Origin: Erythrobacteraceae bacterium WH01K
GTDB lineage: Bacteria > Pseudomonadota > Alphaproteobacteria > Sphingomonadales > Sphingomonadaceae
DNA: 64,000 bases
Assembly (NCBI GenBank): GCA_027941995.1
Contig: CP115966.1
Coordinates: 1,240,001-1,304,000 of the forward strand
Reading direction: 5' to 3'
In this document: piece after piece, positions 36,608 through 44,546 of the stretch
Layout of the letters: each line of letters opens with the position of its first letter
Position numbering within the stretch: the first letter of the stretch is position 1
Program-made: the position numbers and the translations under genes
Notes under the pieces: model-generated
Told to the model about the DNA's origin: nothing
Database searches by the model: none
Seen by the model: only the letters and a program-made list of their open reading frames with translations

Positions 36608-37732
36608 ATGATGGCAGATGGGCAGGATTCGGGCGAAACGGATGGCGGTGGGAAAGTAGCTTCCGACAATCCGGGCGCGGTGATGGAAATCGCATCCATC
36701 CCGCAAGCGATCGAATGGCAGTCGCGCCACTGCGAGGAGGCTGGCGCGCCGGGCACCGCCATGGTGGTCCGTGCCCTGCTGGCGCTGGAAGATAGCGAGG
36801 CAGCGACCGCCCGGCGGATCTTCGGCTGGCAAGGCCTGACGCTGAAGGACGCGCTGCCGCTGCGCATCAATGGCGGCCTGCACAACCTTGTCCTGTCGGG
36901 AGAGGACACGCGGCTGGCGGCGGTCTATGGCGGGCAGGTGCGCGATCAAGCCCATGCCGATGCGCTGGTGCGCGAATTGGTGCAAACCTACGACACGCGG
37001 CTGCTGCCGTGGCTGGACGGACCGCCGCAGACCAACGAGGCCGGGCGCTCGGCCAGCCTGATGGCAGGCCTGTTATGGCTGACGGAGCTTGTGTGTCCCC
37101 CCTTCGAGATGCTCGAAATCGGGTCCAGTGCAGGCATCAACATCATGATGGATCGCTATTTCTTCGATCTGGGCGGCCGCACGGTCGGCTCGGCAGGCAG
37201 TCTGATGCGGATAGAGCCCGAATGGAAAGGCGATGCGCCGCCCGCGACGTCGCCCGCGATCGTGTCGATCAGGGGATGCGACATCGCGCCCGTCGACCTG
37301 ACCGATGCTGAGGCGGCCTTGCGTCTGAAGAGCTATGTCTGGCCCGAGGCGTCGGAGCGGATGCACCGGATCGATGTAGCGCGGGAGCTGGCGATGGAAA
37401 GCCCGCCCGATATTGCGCGGCTCGATGCTGCCGGGTTCGTGACGCAGGCGCTCGCGCAGGACCAGGCAGAAGGGACCACGCGGGTGCTGTTCCATTCCCT
37501 CGTCTGGCAATATGTCCCCGATTTCCAGCAGGATGCCGTGATTGAGGCGATGGAGGAGGCAGCCGCATCCGCCTCGCCCGGGCGTCCGCTGGCGTGGCTA
37601 TCACTCGAGACCAACCGGGAAACCTTCGCGCACGAACTGGTCGCCCGGTACTGGGACGGAGCCACGAAGGGCGAGCCGCATTTGCTCGCCAGCGCCCACC
37701 CGCATGGCGCGTGGGTCGAGTGGCTGGCCTAG
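36608..37732 (+). CDS. DUF2332 domain-containing protein (methyltransferase-like)
   Basis: A 374-residue protein of the DUF2332 family. The stretch [33 protein letters not shown] resembles the SAM-binding motif I of a Rossmann methyltransferase, though no function is established for the family. Its stop codon shares CTAG with that of the gene converging from the other strand. Start ATG 36608 or the next ATG 36611; the first 25 residues are not conserved-looking. Confidence 0.85.
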   Translation: MMADGQDSGETDGGGKVASDNPGAVMEIASIPQAIEWQSRHCEEAGAPGTAMVVRALLALEDSEAATARRIFGWQGLTLKDALPLRINGGLHNLVLSGEDTRLAAVYGGQVRDQAHADALVRELVQTYDTRLLPWLDGPPQTNEAGRSASLMAGLLWLTELVCPPFEMLEIGSSAGINIMMDRYFFDLGGRTVGSAGSLMRIEPEWKGDAPPATSPAIVSIRGCDIAPVDLTDAEAALRLKSYVWPEASERMHRIDVARELAMESPPDIARLDAAGFVTQALAQDQAEGTTRVLFHSLVWQYVPDFQQDAVIEAMEEAAASASPGRPLAWLSLETNRETFAHELVARYWDGATKGEPHLLASAHPHGAWVEWLA

Positions 37733-38628
37733 CGCGAGAGGAAGTCCTCCATCCCTTCGTTGACCGCCTGCGGTGCCTCCCACGGGACGAAGTGCCCGCA
37801 GCCTGGCTCCTCCACCACGGTCAGGTCGTCGATGACCTCGTCCAGCCCCTCAAGGTTCTCCGGCGGTAGCGCGCCATCGTCCAGCGCCCAGATGACGAGG
37901 GTGGGGATGGAGAGGTCCGGCAGGGCGGGCGGCGTCCAGTCCGCCGGGATTTCGAAGGGCGCGTCCATCGGCGGCACGACGATCGGGCTGGCGCGGTAGT
38001 AATTGATCATGCCGACCGCAGCATCGCGGTCCTCGTAATCGCGCATCAACGCGTCGTGTTCTGCCTGCTCCATCGCGTCGGACCGGCCCCAGGTCACTTC
38101 CTGTTCGAGAATGCCGGGAATGCCCTTCTCGCGGATCAGGGCGTCGTTCGCGGGATCGCGGAAGCCTCGGATATACTGGCTCGCCTCGCGCTGGCCGGGA
38201 TGGGTGTAGAGCAGCCTCTGGAAGACCAGCGGATGAGGAGCGTTGGCGATGATGGCCCGCGTCACGCGCGACCCCTGTCCGCCCAGCGCCACGCCCCACG
38301 CAATCGCGCCGCCCCAGTCATGGCCGACGATGGTGAAGGTCTCCACGCCCAGCGCATCGGCCAGCTGGAAGATGTCGCCGATCAGCTTGTCTGGCGTATA
38401 GGACGCCGCGTCCTGCGGTTTCGACGAACCGCGATAGCCGCGCTGGTCGGGCGCAATGCAGCGATAGCGGTCGCGGAAATGCGCAATCTGGTGGCGCCAG
38501 GTCCGGTGGCTTTCGGGAAAACCGTGGAGGAAGATCAGCGTGTTGGCGCCGTCCTGCCCCGGCGGAGGGCCGGTATCGACGACATCCAGTTCGATCCCGT
38601 TCGCCAGCCGGACGCGGACCTGCTCCAT
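37729..38628 (-). CDS. Alpha/beta hydrolase, epoxide-hydrolase-like
   Basis: A 299-residue alpha/beta hydrolase. LIFLHGFPESHRTWRHQI supplies the HGxP oxyanion motif and IVGHDWGGAIAWG holds the Asp nucleophile that marks the epoxide hydrolase / haloalkane dehalogenase branch. A later DDGALPP and the EEPGCGHFVPWEAPQAV segment bring the catalytic Asp and His. The start at 38628 overlaps the upstream SDR stop by one base (TGATG), so both are probably in one transcript. The epoxide substrate is not known. Confidence 0.9.
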   Translation of the reverse strand: MEQVRVRLANGIELDVVDTGPPPGQDGANTLIFLHGFPESHRTWRHQIAHFRDRYRCIAPDQRGYRGSSKPQDAASYTPDKLIGDIFQLADALGVETFTIVGHDWGGAIAWGVALGGQGSRVTRAIIANAPHPLVFQRLLYTHPGQREASQYIRGFRDPANDALIREKGIPGILEQEVTWGRSDAMEQAEHDALMRDYEDRDAAVGMINYYRASPIVVPPMDAPFEIPADWTPPALPDLSIPTLVIWALDDGALPPENLEGLDEVIDDLTVVEEPGCGHFVPWEAPQAVNEGMEDFLSR

Positions 38629-39467
38629 CACTCGCTGGCCTCCATCTTCTCCATGTAGCCGTCGGCGACCATGCCTGCGACCTGGTCGAAAAGCTGGTCG
38701 GGCGTGCGCCGAAGCTCGCCCATCGCTTCTTCCATGCCGCGCGCCACGATGATCTCGCGCTGGTTGAGGGCAACGGCGTCCAGCATGGTCGCGGCCGCCT
38801 CGTCCGCGGGGATGCCGTTGTCGATCACCTTGTCGCTCTTCTCGCGCTTCGCCCCGTCGCCCTTCAGCGCATTGCGACTGACATCGGTGGCGACCGAGCC
38901 GGGATAGATGACATGGACGTCGACGCCGTCCTGCGACAGCTCTGCACGCAGGGCATCGGCGTAGCCGGCAAGGCCGAACTTCGCCGCGCAATAGGCCGTG
39001 CGCATCGGCACGCCGACCTTGCCCGCAATGCTGGAAATGAACAGCAGACGGCCCGTTTTGCGCTGCGTCATGTGCGGCAACAGCGCCTGCGTCGCGGCGA
39101 TCTGGGACGTCAGGTCGATATCTATGATGTCGCGGTAGACCTGCATGTCCGTCTTCACCGCGCGGCTGCGCTGCGAGACGCCCGCATTGGCGACGAAACC
39201 GTCGATCCCGCCCGGGCTGTCGGTTGCCGATTCTCCGGCCCATTCCGCGGCCTTGCCGGTCGCCCGCAGCATCGCGTCATGATCGCGCACGTCGAAGGGG
39301 AGGATAAGCGTGTCGGTAGCGATATCGCTCGCCACGCCGGCCAGCCGGTCCTCGTCGCGGCCCGACAGGATGACCCGTGCGCCGCGTGCGCCCAGTTCGC
39401 GGGCCAGCGCGGCGCCGATGCCGCTGGATGCGCCGGTAATCCACCAGCATTCGTTTTCGTAAGCCAT
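38628..39467 (-). CDS. Short-chain dehydrogenase/reductase
   Basis: A 279-residue classical SDR. It has the nucleotide-binding motif TGASSGIGAALARELG, VANAG, the catalytic serine in LLFISSIAGKVG and YCAAKFG (YxxxK). It carries a C-terminal extension past about 230 with an alternating helix (QREIIVARGMEEAMGELRRTPDQLFDQV). SDR enzymes of this type oxidise or reduce alcohols and ketones; the substrate is unknown. It is coupled to the epoxide-hydrolase-like gene, which suggests a shared route for an oxygenated substrate. Confidence 0.92.
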   Translation of the reverse strand: MAYENECWWITGASSGIGAALARELGARGARVILSGRDEDRLAGVASDIATDTLILPFDVRDHDAMLRATGKAAEWAGESATDSPGGIDGFVANAGVSQRSRAVKTDMQVYRDIIDIDLTSQIAATQALLPHMTQRKTGRLLFISSIAGKVGVPMRTAYCAAKFGLAGYADALRAELSQDGVDVHVIYPGSVATDVSRNALKGDGAKREKSDKVIDNGIPADEAAATMLDAVALNQREIIVARGMEEAMGELRRTPDQLFDQVAGMVADGYMEKMEASE

Positions 39468-39488
39468 GGTCTCTCCCTGATCGTTGTG

Positions 39489-40388
39489 TCAGGGATAGGT
39501 GACGGTCTTCGGCACGTCGGGCAAGGGGATGCGTTCTTCCCGGTCGCCCGGCACTTCGGGAAAGCGGCCGTTTCGCCAGTCGTCCTTCGCCTGCTCGATC
39601 CGTTCCTTGCTCGACGATACGAAGTTCCACCACGCGGTGCGCCCGGTCGCAAAAGCCTCGCCGCCCAGCAGTACGACCCGCGCGCCTTCGGCAGAGGACA
39701 GGGTCATCGCCATGCCGGGTTTCAGCACGGTCAGCTGGTAGGGCTCCAGCGCAATCCCGTCGATTTTCGCATCGCCGCCCACGACCATGACCGCGCGCTC
39801 GTCCGCCTCGGCCTCCACCGGGATACGGCCGCCGGGGCCAAGGACGATCTCGGCATAGATCGTATCGGCATAGGTCGTCGTGGTAGCGCGTTCGCCCCAC
39901 AGGCTGCCCATCACGACGGTCGCGCGGGCAGAGCCGTCATCGACCACCGGCAGGTCCTTCACCGCCTCGAACGCAGGATCGATTTCCTCGCGCCCGTCGG
40001 GGAGGGCAAGCCAGGTCTGCATCCCGTAGAGCTGCGGCCCTGCGTCGCGTTCTTCCTGCGGGCTGCGTTCCGAATGCACGATCCCGCGACCCGCCGTCAT
40101 CAGGTTCACCTGTCCCGGGCGAATGGTGCTGAACGTGCCCAGCGAATCGCGGTGGTCGATCGCGCCCTGGAACAGCCATGTCACGGTCGCCAGGTTGAGA
40201 TGCGGGTGCGGCCGCACGTCCATCCCGTCCCCGATGGCGAGCGATCCGGGCCCGAACTGGTCGACGAAGATGAAGGGCCCGACCATGCTGCGCGCCTTCG
40301 ACGGCAGCGCGCGCCGCACCTCGAACGCGCCGAGATCGTGCGTCGTCGGCGTGATGACCTGTTCGACCGCTTCCTCCAGCCGGCTCAT
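39489..40388 (-). CDS. Pirin family protein
   Basis: A 299-residue double-cupin protein. The N-terminal cupin has the pirin iron-ligand motif: VRPHPHLNLATVTWLFQGAIDHRDSLG, followed by GRGIVHSERSP and LYGMQTWLALP. Pirins include quercetin dioxygenases and redox-sensing regulators; the substrate here is not clear. Its start overlaps the end of the bolA gene by 4 bases. Confidence 0.93.
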   Translation of the reverse strand: MSRLEEAVEQVITPTTHDLGAFEVRRALPSKARSMVGPFIFVDQFGPGSLAIGDGMDVRPHPHLNLATVTWLFQGAIDHRDSLGTFSTIRPGQVNLMTAGRGIVHSERSPQEERDAGPQLYGMQTWLALPDGREEIDPAFEAVKDLPVVDDGSARATVVMGSLWGERATTTTYADTIYAEIVLGPGGRIPVEAEADERAVMVVGGDAKIDGIALEPYQLTVLKPGMAMTLSSAEGARVVLLGGEAFATGRTAWWNFVSSSKERIEQAKDDWRNGRFPEVPGDREERIPLPDVPKTVTYP

Positions 40389-40657
40389 GGCGTGGGCGCG
40401 CTGGCCTGGATGGCGAGGGCGTGGACCCGTTCACCCGGTATGTCGCCCAGCGCCTTGTTCACGGCGCGCTGGCGCTCCACGCGGTTCATGTCGGCAAAGG
40501 CGGGGGCCTCTATCACCACGGTGAAATGTGATTCCCCGCTGCCGTCATCGCCCGAATGGCCGGCATGGCTGGCACTGTCGTTGATGACTTGCAGCCGCGT
40601 GGGCGAGAACGCCTCCATCAGCAGCTTTTCCATTTCCTGTTGCACCTGGCCTGCCAT
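40385..40657 (-). CDS. BolA-family protein
   Basis: A 90-residue BolA protein (MAGQVQQEMEKLLMEAFSP). The fold is the KH-like BolA domain: LQVINDSASHAGH, SHFTVVIEAPAFADMNRVERQRAVNKALGD and a closing VHALAIQASAP. BolA proteins bind monothiol glutaredoxins and Fe-S clusters. An AAAGGA sits well placed upstream of ATG 40657. In alphaproteobacteria this gene commonly flanks a J-domain protein and cobS, as here. It is 62 bases from the divergent J-domain gene. Confidence 0.92.
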   Translation of the reverse strand: MAGQVQQEMEKLLMEAFSPTRLQVINDSASHAGHSGDDGSGESHFTVVIEAPAFADMNRVERQRAVNKALGDIPGERVHALAIQASAPTP

Positions 40658-40719
40658 GACGATCCTTTCGCGTTTTGCGGTCCGGGGGGTTTTCACCCGG
40701 CCTTGCATACCCCATCCTA

Positions 40720-41334
40720 ATGGCGATGCGCAGTGCAAGGTTCCATGGACGATACGAGGATACTGGTCACACGTGCGAGCACCCGACCTGCCAGGAAGCA
40801 GGCGAGTTCCGCGCGCCCGGGGCCAGCGGCAACAGCTTCGACGGGCCCGGCCAGTGGCGCTGGTTCTGTCTCGACCACGTGCGCGAATTCAATGCAGGCT
40901 ATGACTGGTTCGAAGGGATGAGCGCGGACGAAATCCTGGCCGCGCAGTCGCCCGCATCCGGTTGGCGCACGGAAAGCCGCGCCTTTCGCGGCGGGCCGGG
41001 CAGCCTTGGCGCCGGGGTCGACGGAATGCCGCGCTGGTCCGATTACGACGATCCGCTGGATGCCATCGGCGCGCGTGCCGCCGGGATCAAGAGCCGTGCC
41101 CGGCGCGAGGCCGAGATGGCCATGGACGGCCGGTTCAGCCCGGATGAGGCCAAGGCGCTAGAGGTCATGGGGCTGGGTCTGGAAACCGACCGCCGCCGGC
41201 TTCGTCGCCGCTATTCCGAACTGGTCCGCCGGTATCATCCCGACCGCAATGGCGGCGACCGTAAGTTCGAGAAACGCCTGAACCGCGTTGTCGATGCCTA
41301 CCAGTTGCTGCGAAAATCACGCGCTATCGGCTGA
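40720..41334 (+). CDS. J-domain protein (alphaproteobacterial type)
   Basis: A 204-residue protein. A DnaJ J-domain lies at the C-terminus (about 140-200) with the HPD motif in RRYHPDRNGGD, so it should stimulate a DnaK/HscA-type Hsp70. The N-terminal half has a CxxxxC/H-like cluster (CEHPTCQEAGEFRAPG...WRWFCLDHVREFN) typical of the alphaproteobacterial J-domain proteins next to bolA. It starts at ATG 40720 because this places the CEHPTC motif after a short positively charged stretch; the ATG at 40675 lies upstream of a bolA start region. The stop is the first half of a TGACCGTCA shared with the next gene's end. Confidence 0.9.
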   Translation: MAMRSARFHGRYEDTGHTCEHPTCQEAGEFRAPGASGNSFDGPGQWRWFCLDHVREFNAGYDWFEGMSADEILAAQSPASGWRTESRAFRGGPGSLGAGVDGMPRWSDYDDPLDAIGARAAGIKSRARREAEMAMDGRFSPDEAKALEVMGLGLETDRRRLRRRYSELVRRYHPDRNGGDRKFEKRLNRVVDAYQLLRKSRAIG

Positions 41335-41337
41335 CCG

Positions 41338-41841
41338 TCAGACGGCATCGCCCGGCGTGATATGGGCGATGACCCGGCGCAGCGTTATGTACATCAGGAC
41401 GACCGTGGCCCCGGCCAGTCCGATGACGGTCACGGTCCCGATGAACAGCGCTTCGTAAAGGGTCTCGAACCATTGGCGGGGCAGGTCCTCGAACTCACCG
41501 ACCGGAAAAACGAAAGCCAGCAGAAGGAACAGGCTGCCAAGCAGACTGGCAGTCGCAAGGCGGGCGATCAGGTCGACGTCGCGATAGGCCTGGTCGCTGA
41601 AGTCGTGGTCCATTCGGCGGATCATGCCGATCAGCGTCAGCATCAACGCAAGGATCGTGGTAGAGCCGCCGGCAATGGCCGAGGCAAGATACAGTCCCGC
41701 ACGCGACAGGGCGTCCAGCAGCGCGATCGCCTCCGCCGCGGAATAGACCGTGCCAATGGCGCTCCGTGCGAAGTAACCGGCCGCGGCGATTATGAAGAAG
41801 GTCGCGATGGGCCAGGCGTGGCATTTGATAAATTGCAGCAT
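41338..41841 (-). CDS. Four-helix membrane protein of unknown function
   Basis: A 167-residue protein with four hydrophobic stretches at about 10-30, 45-75, 92-112 and 130-158. It has an acidic/aspartate-rich cytoplasmic stretch (RRMDHDFSDQAYRDVDLIAR) in the middle. No family I can name. It lies between the J-domain gene and DUF1428, unrelated genes that split the bolA/J-domain/cobS block. Confidence 0.7.
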   Translation of the reverse strand: MLQFIKCHAWPIATFFIIAAAGYFARSAIGTVYSAAEAIALLDALSRAGLYLASAIAGGSTTILALMLTLIGMIRRMDHDFSDQAYRDVDLIARLATASLLGSLFLLLAFVFPVGEFEDLPRQWFETLYEALFIGTVTVIGLAGATVVLMYITLRRVIAHITPGDAV

Positions 41842-41983
41842 CGCCTGACCTAGCCTTAGGTCGGTAGATCGTTCCGCCCTGTCTGCCTAACCCTTGTTAA
41901 GTCGGGGTTGGCGGGCATCGGTCCTGCACGCTGCTGCCTCAGTGCCTGTTGCATCCTTGCCGGGTTTCAGACGGACGGGGAGG

Positions 41984-42349
41984 TCATGCCAGCTTGCCGT
42001 CCGTGTCGAAGATCGGCTGGAAGCCGGAAAAGATCATGCGTTTGCCGTCCATCGGCATCTCGCCCAGCGCTTCGAACCGCTCGTCGCTTTCCATTTTCGC
42101 ATAGGCCGCGTCGCGGGCAGCCTTGTCGGGATATTCCATCCACGAGAACACCACCGTCTCGCCGTCCTTCGCATCGACGGCGCGGTAGAAATCGGTCTGC
42201 TTGCCGCGCATCAGGTCGTCGCCCCAGCATTCGACCATGCGCCTCACGCCGATATCCTTGAACAGCGGTGCGGACTTGCGGGTGAATTCGAGATAGTCCT
42301 CTTTCCTGTCGGCCGGAACGGGGGCGAGAAATCCTTCGATATACGGCAT
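41984..42349 (-). CDS. DUF1428 domain-containing protein
   Basis: A 121-residue dimeric alpha-beta barrel protein (MPYIEGFLAPVPADRKEDYLE...), matching DUF1428 across its length: VRRMVECWGDDLMRGKQTDFYRAVDA, ETVVFSWMEYPDKAARD and MIFSGFQPI. Function not known. The ATG at 42349 follows GGAGG by 8 bases. Upstream, 42350-42603 (254 bases) holds no gene I can see; a TTGACA on the minus strand and an inverted repeat (CGAAGT/ACTTCG, 42482-42497) are the only signals in it. Confidence 0.88.
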   Translation of the reverse strand: MPYIEGFLAPVPADRKEDYLEFTRKSAPLFKDIGVRRMVECWGDDLMRGKQTDFYRAVDAKDGETVVFSWMEYPDKAARDAAYAKMESDERFEALGEMPMDGKRMIFSGFQPIFDTDGKLA

Positions 42350-42603
42350 GCCATGGTCCTCCATCATTTTCCTACACGCGCCTTATGTGCCAGCACGTCC
42401 GGTCGATGGAAAGCTATCACGATTCGCGCCGGCCTACCTGTTTGCTGACAAGGGCAGCGCGGTTTTCCCTCGTTCCCCGCGCGAAGTGTCAACTTCGTGT
42501 TTTTAAGGACTATCGCTTCGTTTCAGGGACTTGGCGGACAAACCTGCGAGAAGGGAGAGATTTGCACTGTCGCCTTCGTCAACTTCGCAATTCCCGGGCG
42601 GGG

Positions 42604-43452
42604 CTATTGGCGGAAGGCCCAGCGCAGCGTCCGTCCTACGCCCCATGTCGCCGCACGGGCGGGAATGCCGCCTATTCCGGGACGCTCCAGCCCGAGCATC
42701 GACCGGGCGAAGGCGGGCAGGGTGGCGGTCGCTTCCGACACCAGCGCTTTCTGCAGGGCGGCAGGCGCGCCCTCGGGCTTGATCTCGCTCACGAAGCGGG
42801 CAACCTCGCGGGCCTCGGGCGAGGTGGTCAGGTCGGCCCGCAGCTCGCGGAAGATGGCCTCGGCCTCGCGCTGGTCCAGCGGGACCGGATCGGCGCCCAG
42901 CGCGCGGGCGATGATGGCGAACTGGCGGTAATATTCGTCCCGCTCGCCATGCGGCATGTCGGGCCGGACATGGCGGATATAGGCGGCAAGGAAGCTGGTC
43001 GCCTCCGCCACGTGGACCCAGGCCAGCGTGCGCGGGTCGGTCGCGGAATAGGGGGTGCCGTCGGGAAGCGTGCCGTTTACGTGGCGGTGGATGCGGTTGA
43101 CCCGCTCGATCGCCTCTTTCGCGCGGTCGCGGTGGCCGAAAGTGGTGGTGGAAATGAAGCTCGCCGTGCGCCGCAGCCTTCCGTGCATGTCGGTGCGGAA
43201 ATTGGAATGGTCGAGCACGCCCTGCAGCGCATGGGGGTGCAGCATCTGCAGGAACAGGCCGCGAATGCCGCCGACCATCATGCCCACGATATCGGCATGG
43301 ACCATGCGGATCGGGCTGTCCTTTTCGAACAGGGCATTGTCGCTGGGCGGTTCGGGCTGCACCAGATCGGGCCGCTCGTGGAAAACCGCGCGAACGCGGC
43401 CCACCAGCTGGCGTCGCAGGAATTCGGACGGGGAGGGCGGCGATGGCGGCAT
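42604..43452 (-). CDS. Oxygenase MpaB-family protein (DUF2236)
   Basis: A 282-residue helical protein of the ER-bound oxygenase mpaB/mpaB'/Rubber oxygenase (DUF2236) family. Typical features: MVHADIVGMMVGGIRGLFLQMLHPHALQGVLDHSNF (His/Asp-rich heme-binding helix), TASFISTTTFGHRDRAKEAIERVNRIHRHV and DPRTLAWVHVAEATSFLAAYIRH. Heme-dependent oxidation is reported for some members. I take ATG 43452; the frame extends to 43731 but this enters cobS. It is divergent from cobS by 95 bases. Confidence 0.87.
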   Translation of the reverse strand: MPPSPPSPSEFLRRQLVGRVRAVFHERPDLVQPEPPSDNALFEKDSPIRMVHADIVGMMVGGIRGLFLQMLHPHALQGVLDHSNFRTDMHGRLRRTASFISTTTFGHRDRAKEAIERVNRIHRHVNGTLPDGTPYSATDPRTLAWVHVAEATSFLAAYIRHVRPDMPHGERDEYYRQFAIIARALGADPVPLDQREAEAIFRELRADLTTSPEAREVARFVSEIKPEGAPAALQKALVSEATATLPAFARSMLGLERPGIGGIPARAATWGVGRTLRWAFRQ

Positions 43453-43547
43453 TGCGCGGTAGATATAGGGATTTGTCGGCAGGGAACAAAATGTCGCCCT
43501 TGGTCCCGCTTGCAGGGGAGGGTTCGCGCGGCTAACCGCTGGCAGCA

Positions 43548-44543
43548 ATGAACGACATGACCGAAAAAACCTTCGAAGCCCGCGACAAGACCCTGATGGC
43601 CGCGCCCGACACCACTGTCGACGTGCGCGAAACCTTCGGGGTGGATATCGACTGGCAGGTCCCCGCCTTCTCGAAAGCGGACGACCGCGTGCCGGATCTG
43701 GACGAAAGCTACGTCTTCGACCCGGATACAACGCTGGCGATCCTTGCCGGGTTTGCCCACGACCGCCGCGTGATGGTCCAGGGCTATCACGGCACGGGCA
43801 AGTCGACGCATATCGAACAGGTCGCAGCGCGCCTCAACTGGCCCTGCATACGCATCAACCTGGACGCGCATATCAGCCGTATCGACCTGATCGGGCGCGA
43901 TGCCATCGTGCTGCGCGACGGTTTGCAGGTGACGGAATTTCGCGAAGGCCTGCTGCCGTGGGCCCTGCAACATCCCGTCGCCCTTGTGTTCGACGAATAC
44001 GATGCGGGCCGACCCGACGTGATGTTCGTGATCCAGCGCGTGCTGGAACAGCAGGGCAAGCTGACGCTGCTCGACCAGAACCGCGTGATCCGCCCCGATC
44101 CGTACTTCCGGATGTTCGCGACCTCGAACACGGTCGGCCTGGGCGATACCAGCGGGCTGTATCACGGCACGCAGCAGATCAACCAGGGCCAGATGGACCG
44201 CTGGAACATCGTGGTCGGGCTGAACTACCTGCCCGCCGAGGTGGAGCAGGACATCGTCGCCTCGAAGAACTCCGATACCGATCCCAAGCTGCTGGCCGAC
44301 ATGATCAAGGTCGCGGACCTGTCGCGGCAGGGGTTCATGAACGGCGACATCTCCACCGTGATGAGCCCGCGTACGGTCATCACCTGGGCGCAGAATGCCG
44401 CCATCTTCAAGGATACGGGCTTCGCCTTCCGGTTGAGCTTCCTAAACAAGTGCGACGAGGCGGAACGGATGCTGGTGGCGGAATACTACCAGCGCGTGTT
44501 CGGCGAGGAATTGCCCGAGAGCGTGGTTTCCAGCGCGAACTGA
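43548..44543 (+). CDS. cobS: Cobaltochelatase subunit CobS (AAA+ ATPase)
   Basis: A 331-residue AAA+ ATPase of the aerobic cobaltochelatase (CobN-CobS-CobT). It powers cobalt insertion into hydrogenobyrinic acid a,c-diamide. Walker A is [13 protein letters not shown] near residue 85 and Walker B is [13 protein letters not shown] near 145. The arrangement closely matches the family, including the start region. CobT normally follows CobS; here the next gene is a GGDEF-EAL gene on the other strand, so cobT must lie elsewhere or be absent. A start at 43557 is also possible. The TGACCGTCA at the end carries both convergent stop codons. Confidence 0.95.
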   Translation: MNDMTEKTFEARDKTLMAAPDTTVDVRETFGVDIDWQVPAFSKADDRVPDLDESYVFDPDTTLAILAGFAHDRRVMVQGYHGTGKSTHIEQVAARLNWPCIRINLDAHISRIDLIGRDAIVLRDGLQVTEFREGLLPWALQHPVALVFDEYDAGRPDVMFVIQRVLEQQGKLTLLDQNRVIRPDPYFRMFATSNTVGLGDTSGLYHGTQQINQGQMDRWNIVVGLNYLPAEVEQDIVASKNSDTDPKLLADMIKVADLSRQGFMNGDISTVMSPRTVITWAQNAAIFKDTGFAFRLSFLNKCDEAERMLVAEYYQRVFGEELPESVVSSAN

Positions 44544-44546
44544 CCG

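Noticed and set aside
42482-42497. Hairpin CGAAGT/ACTTCG followed by a T run on the plus strand as a terminator
   Set aside because: No plus-strand gene precedes it, and the stem is only 6-7 bp.
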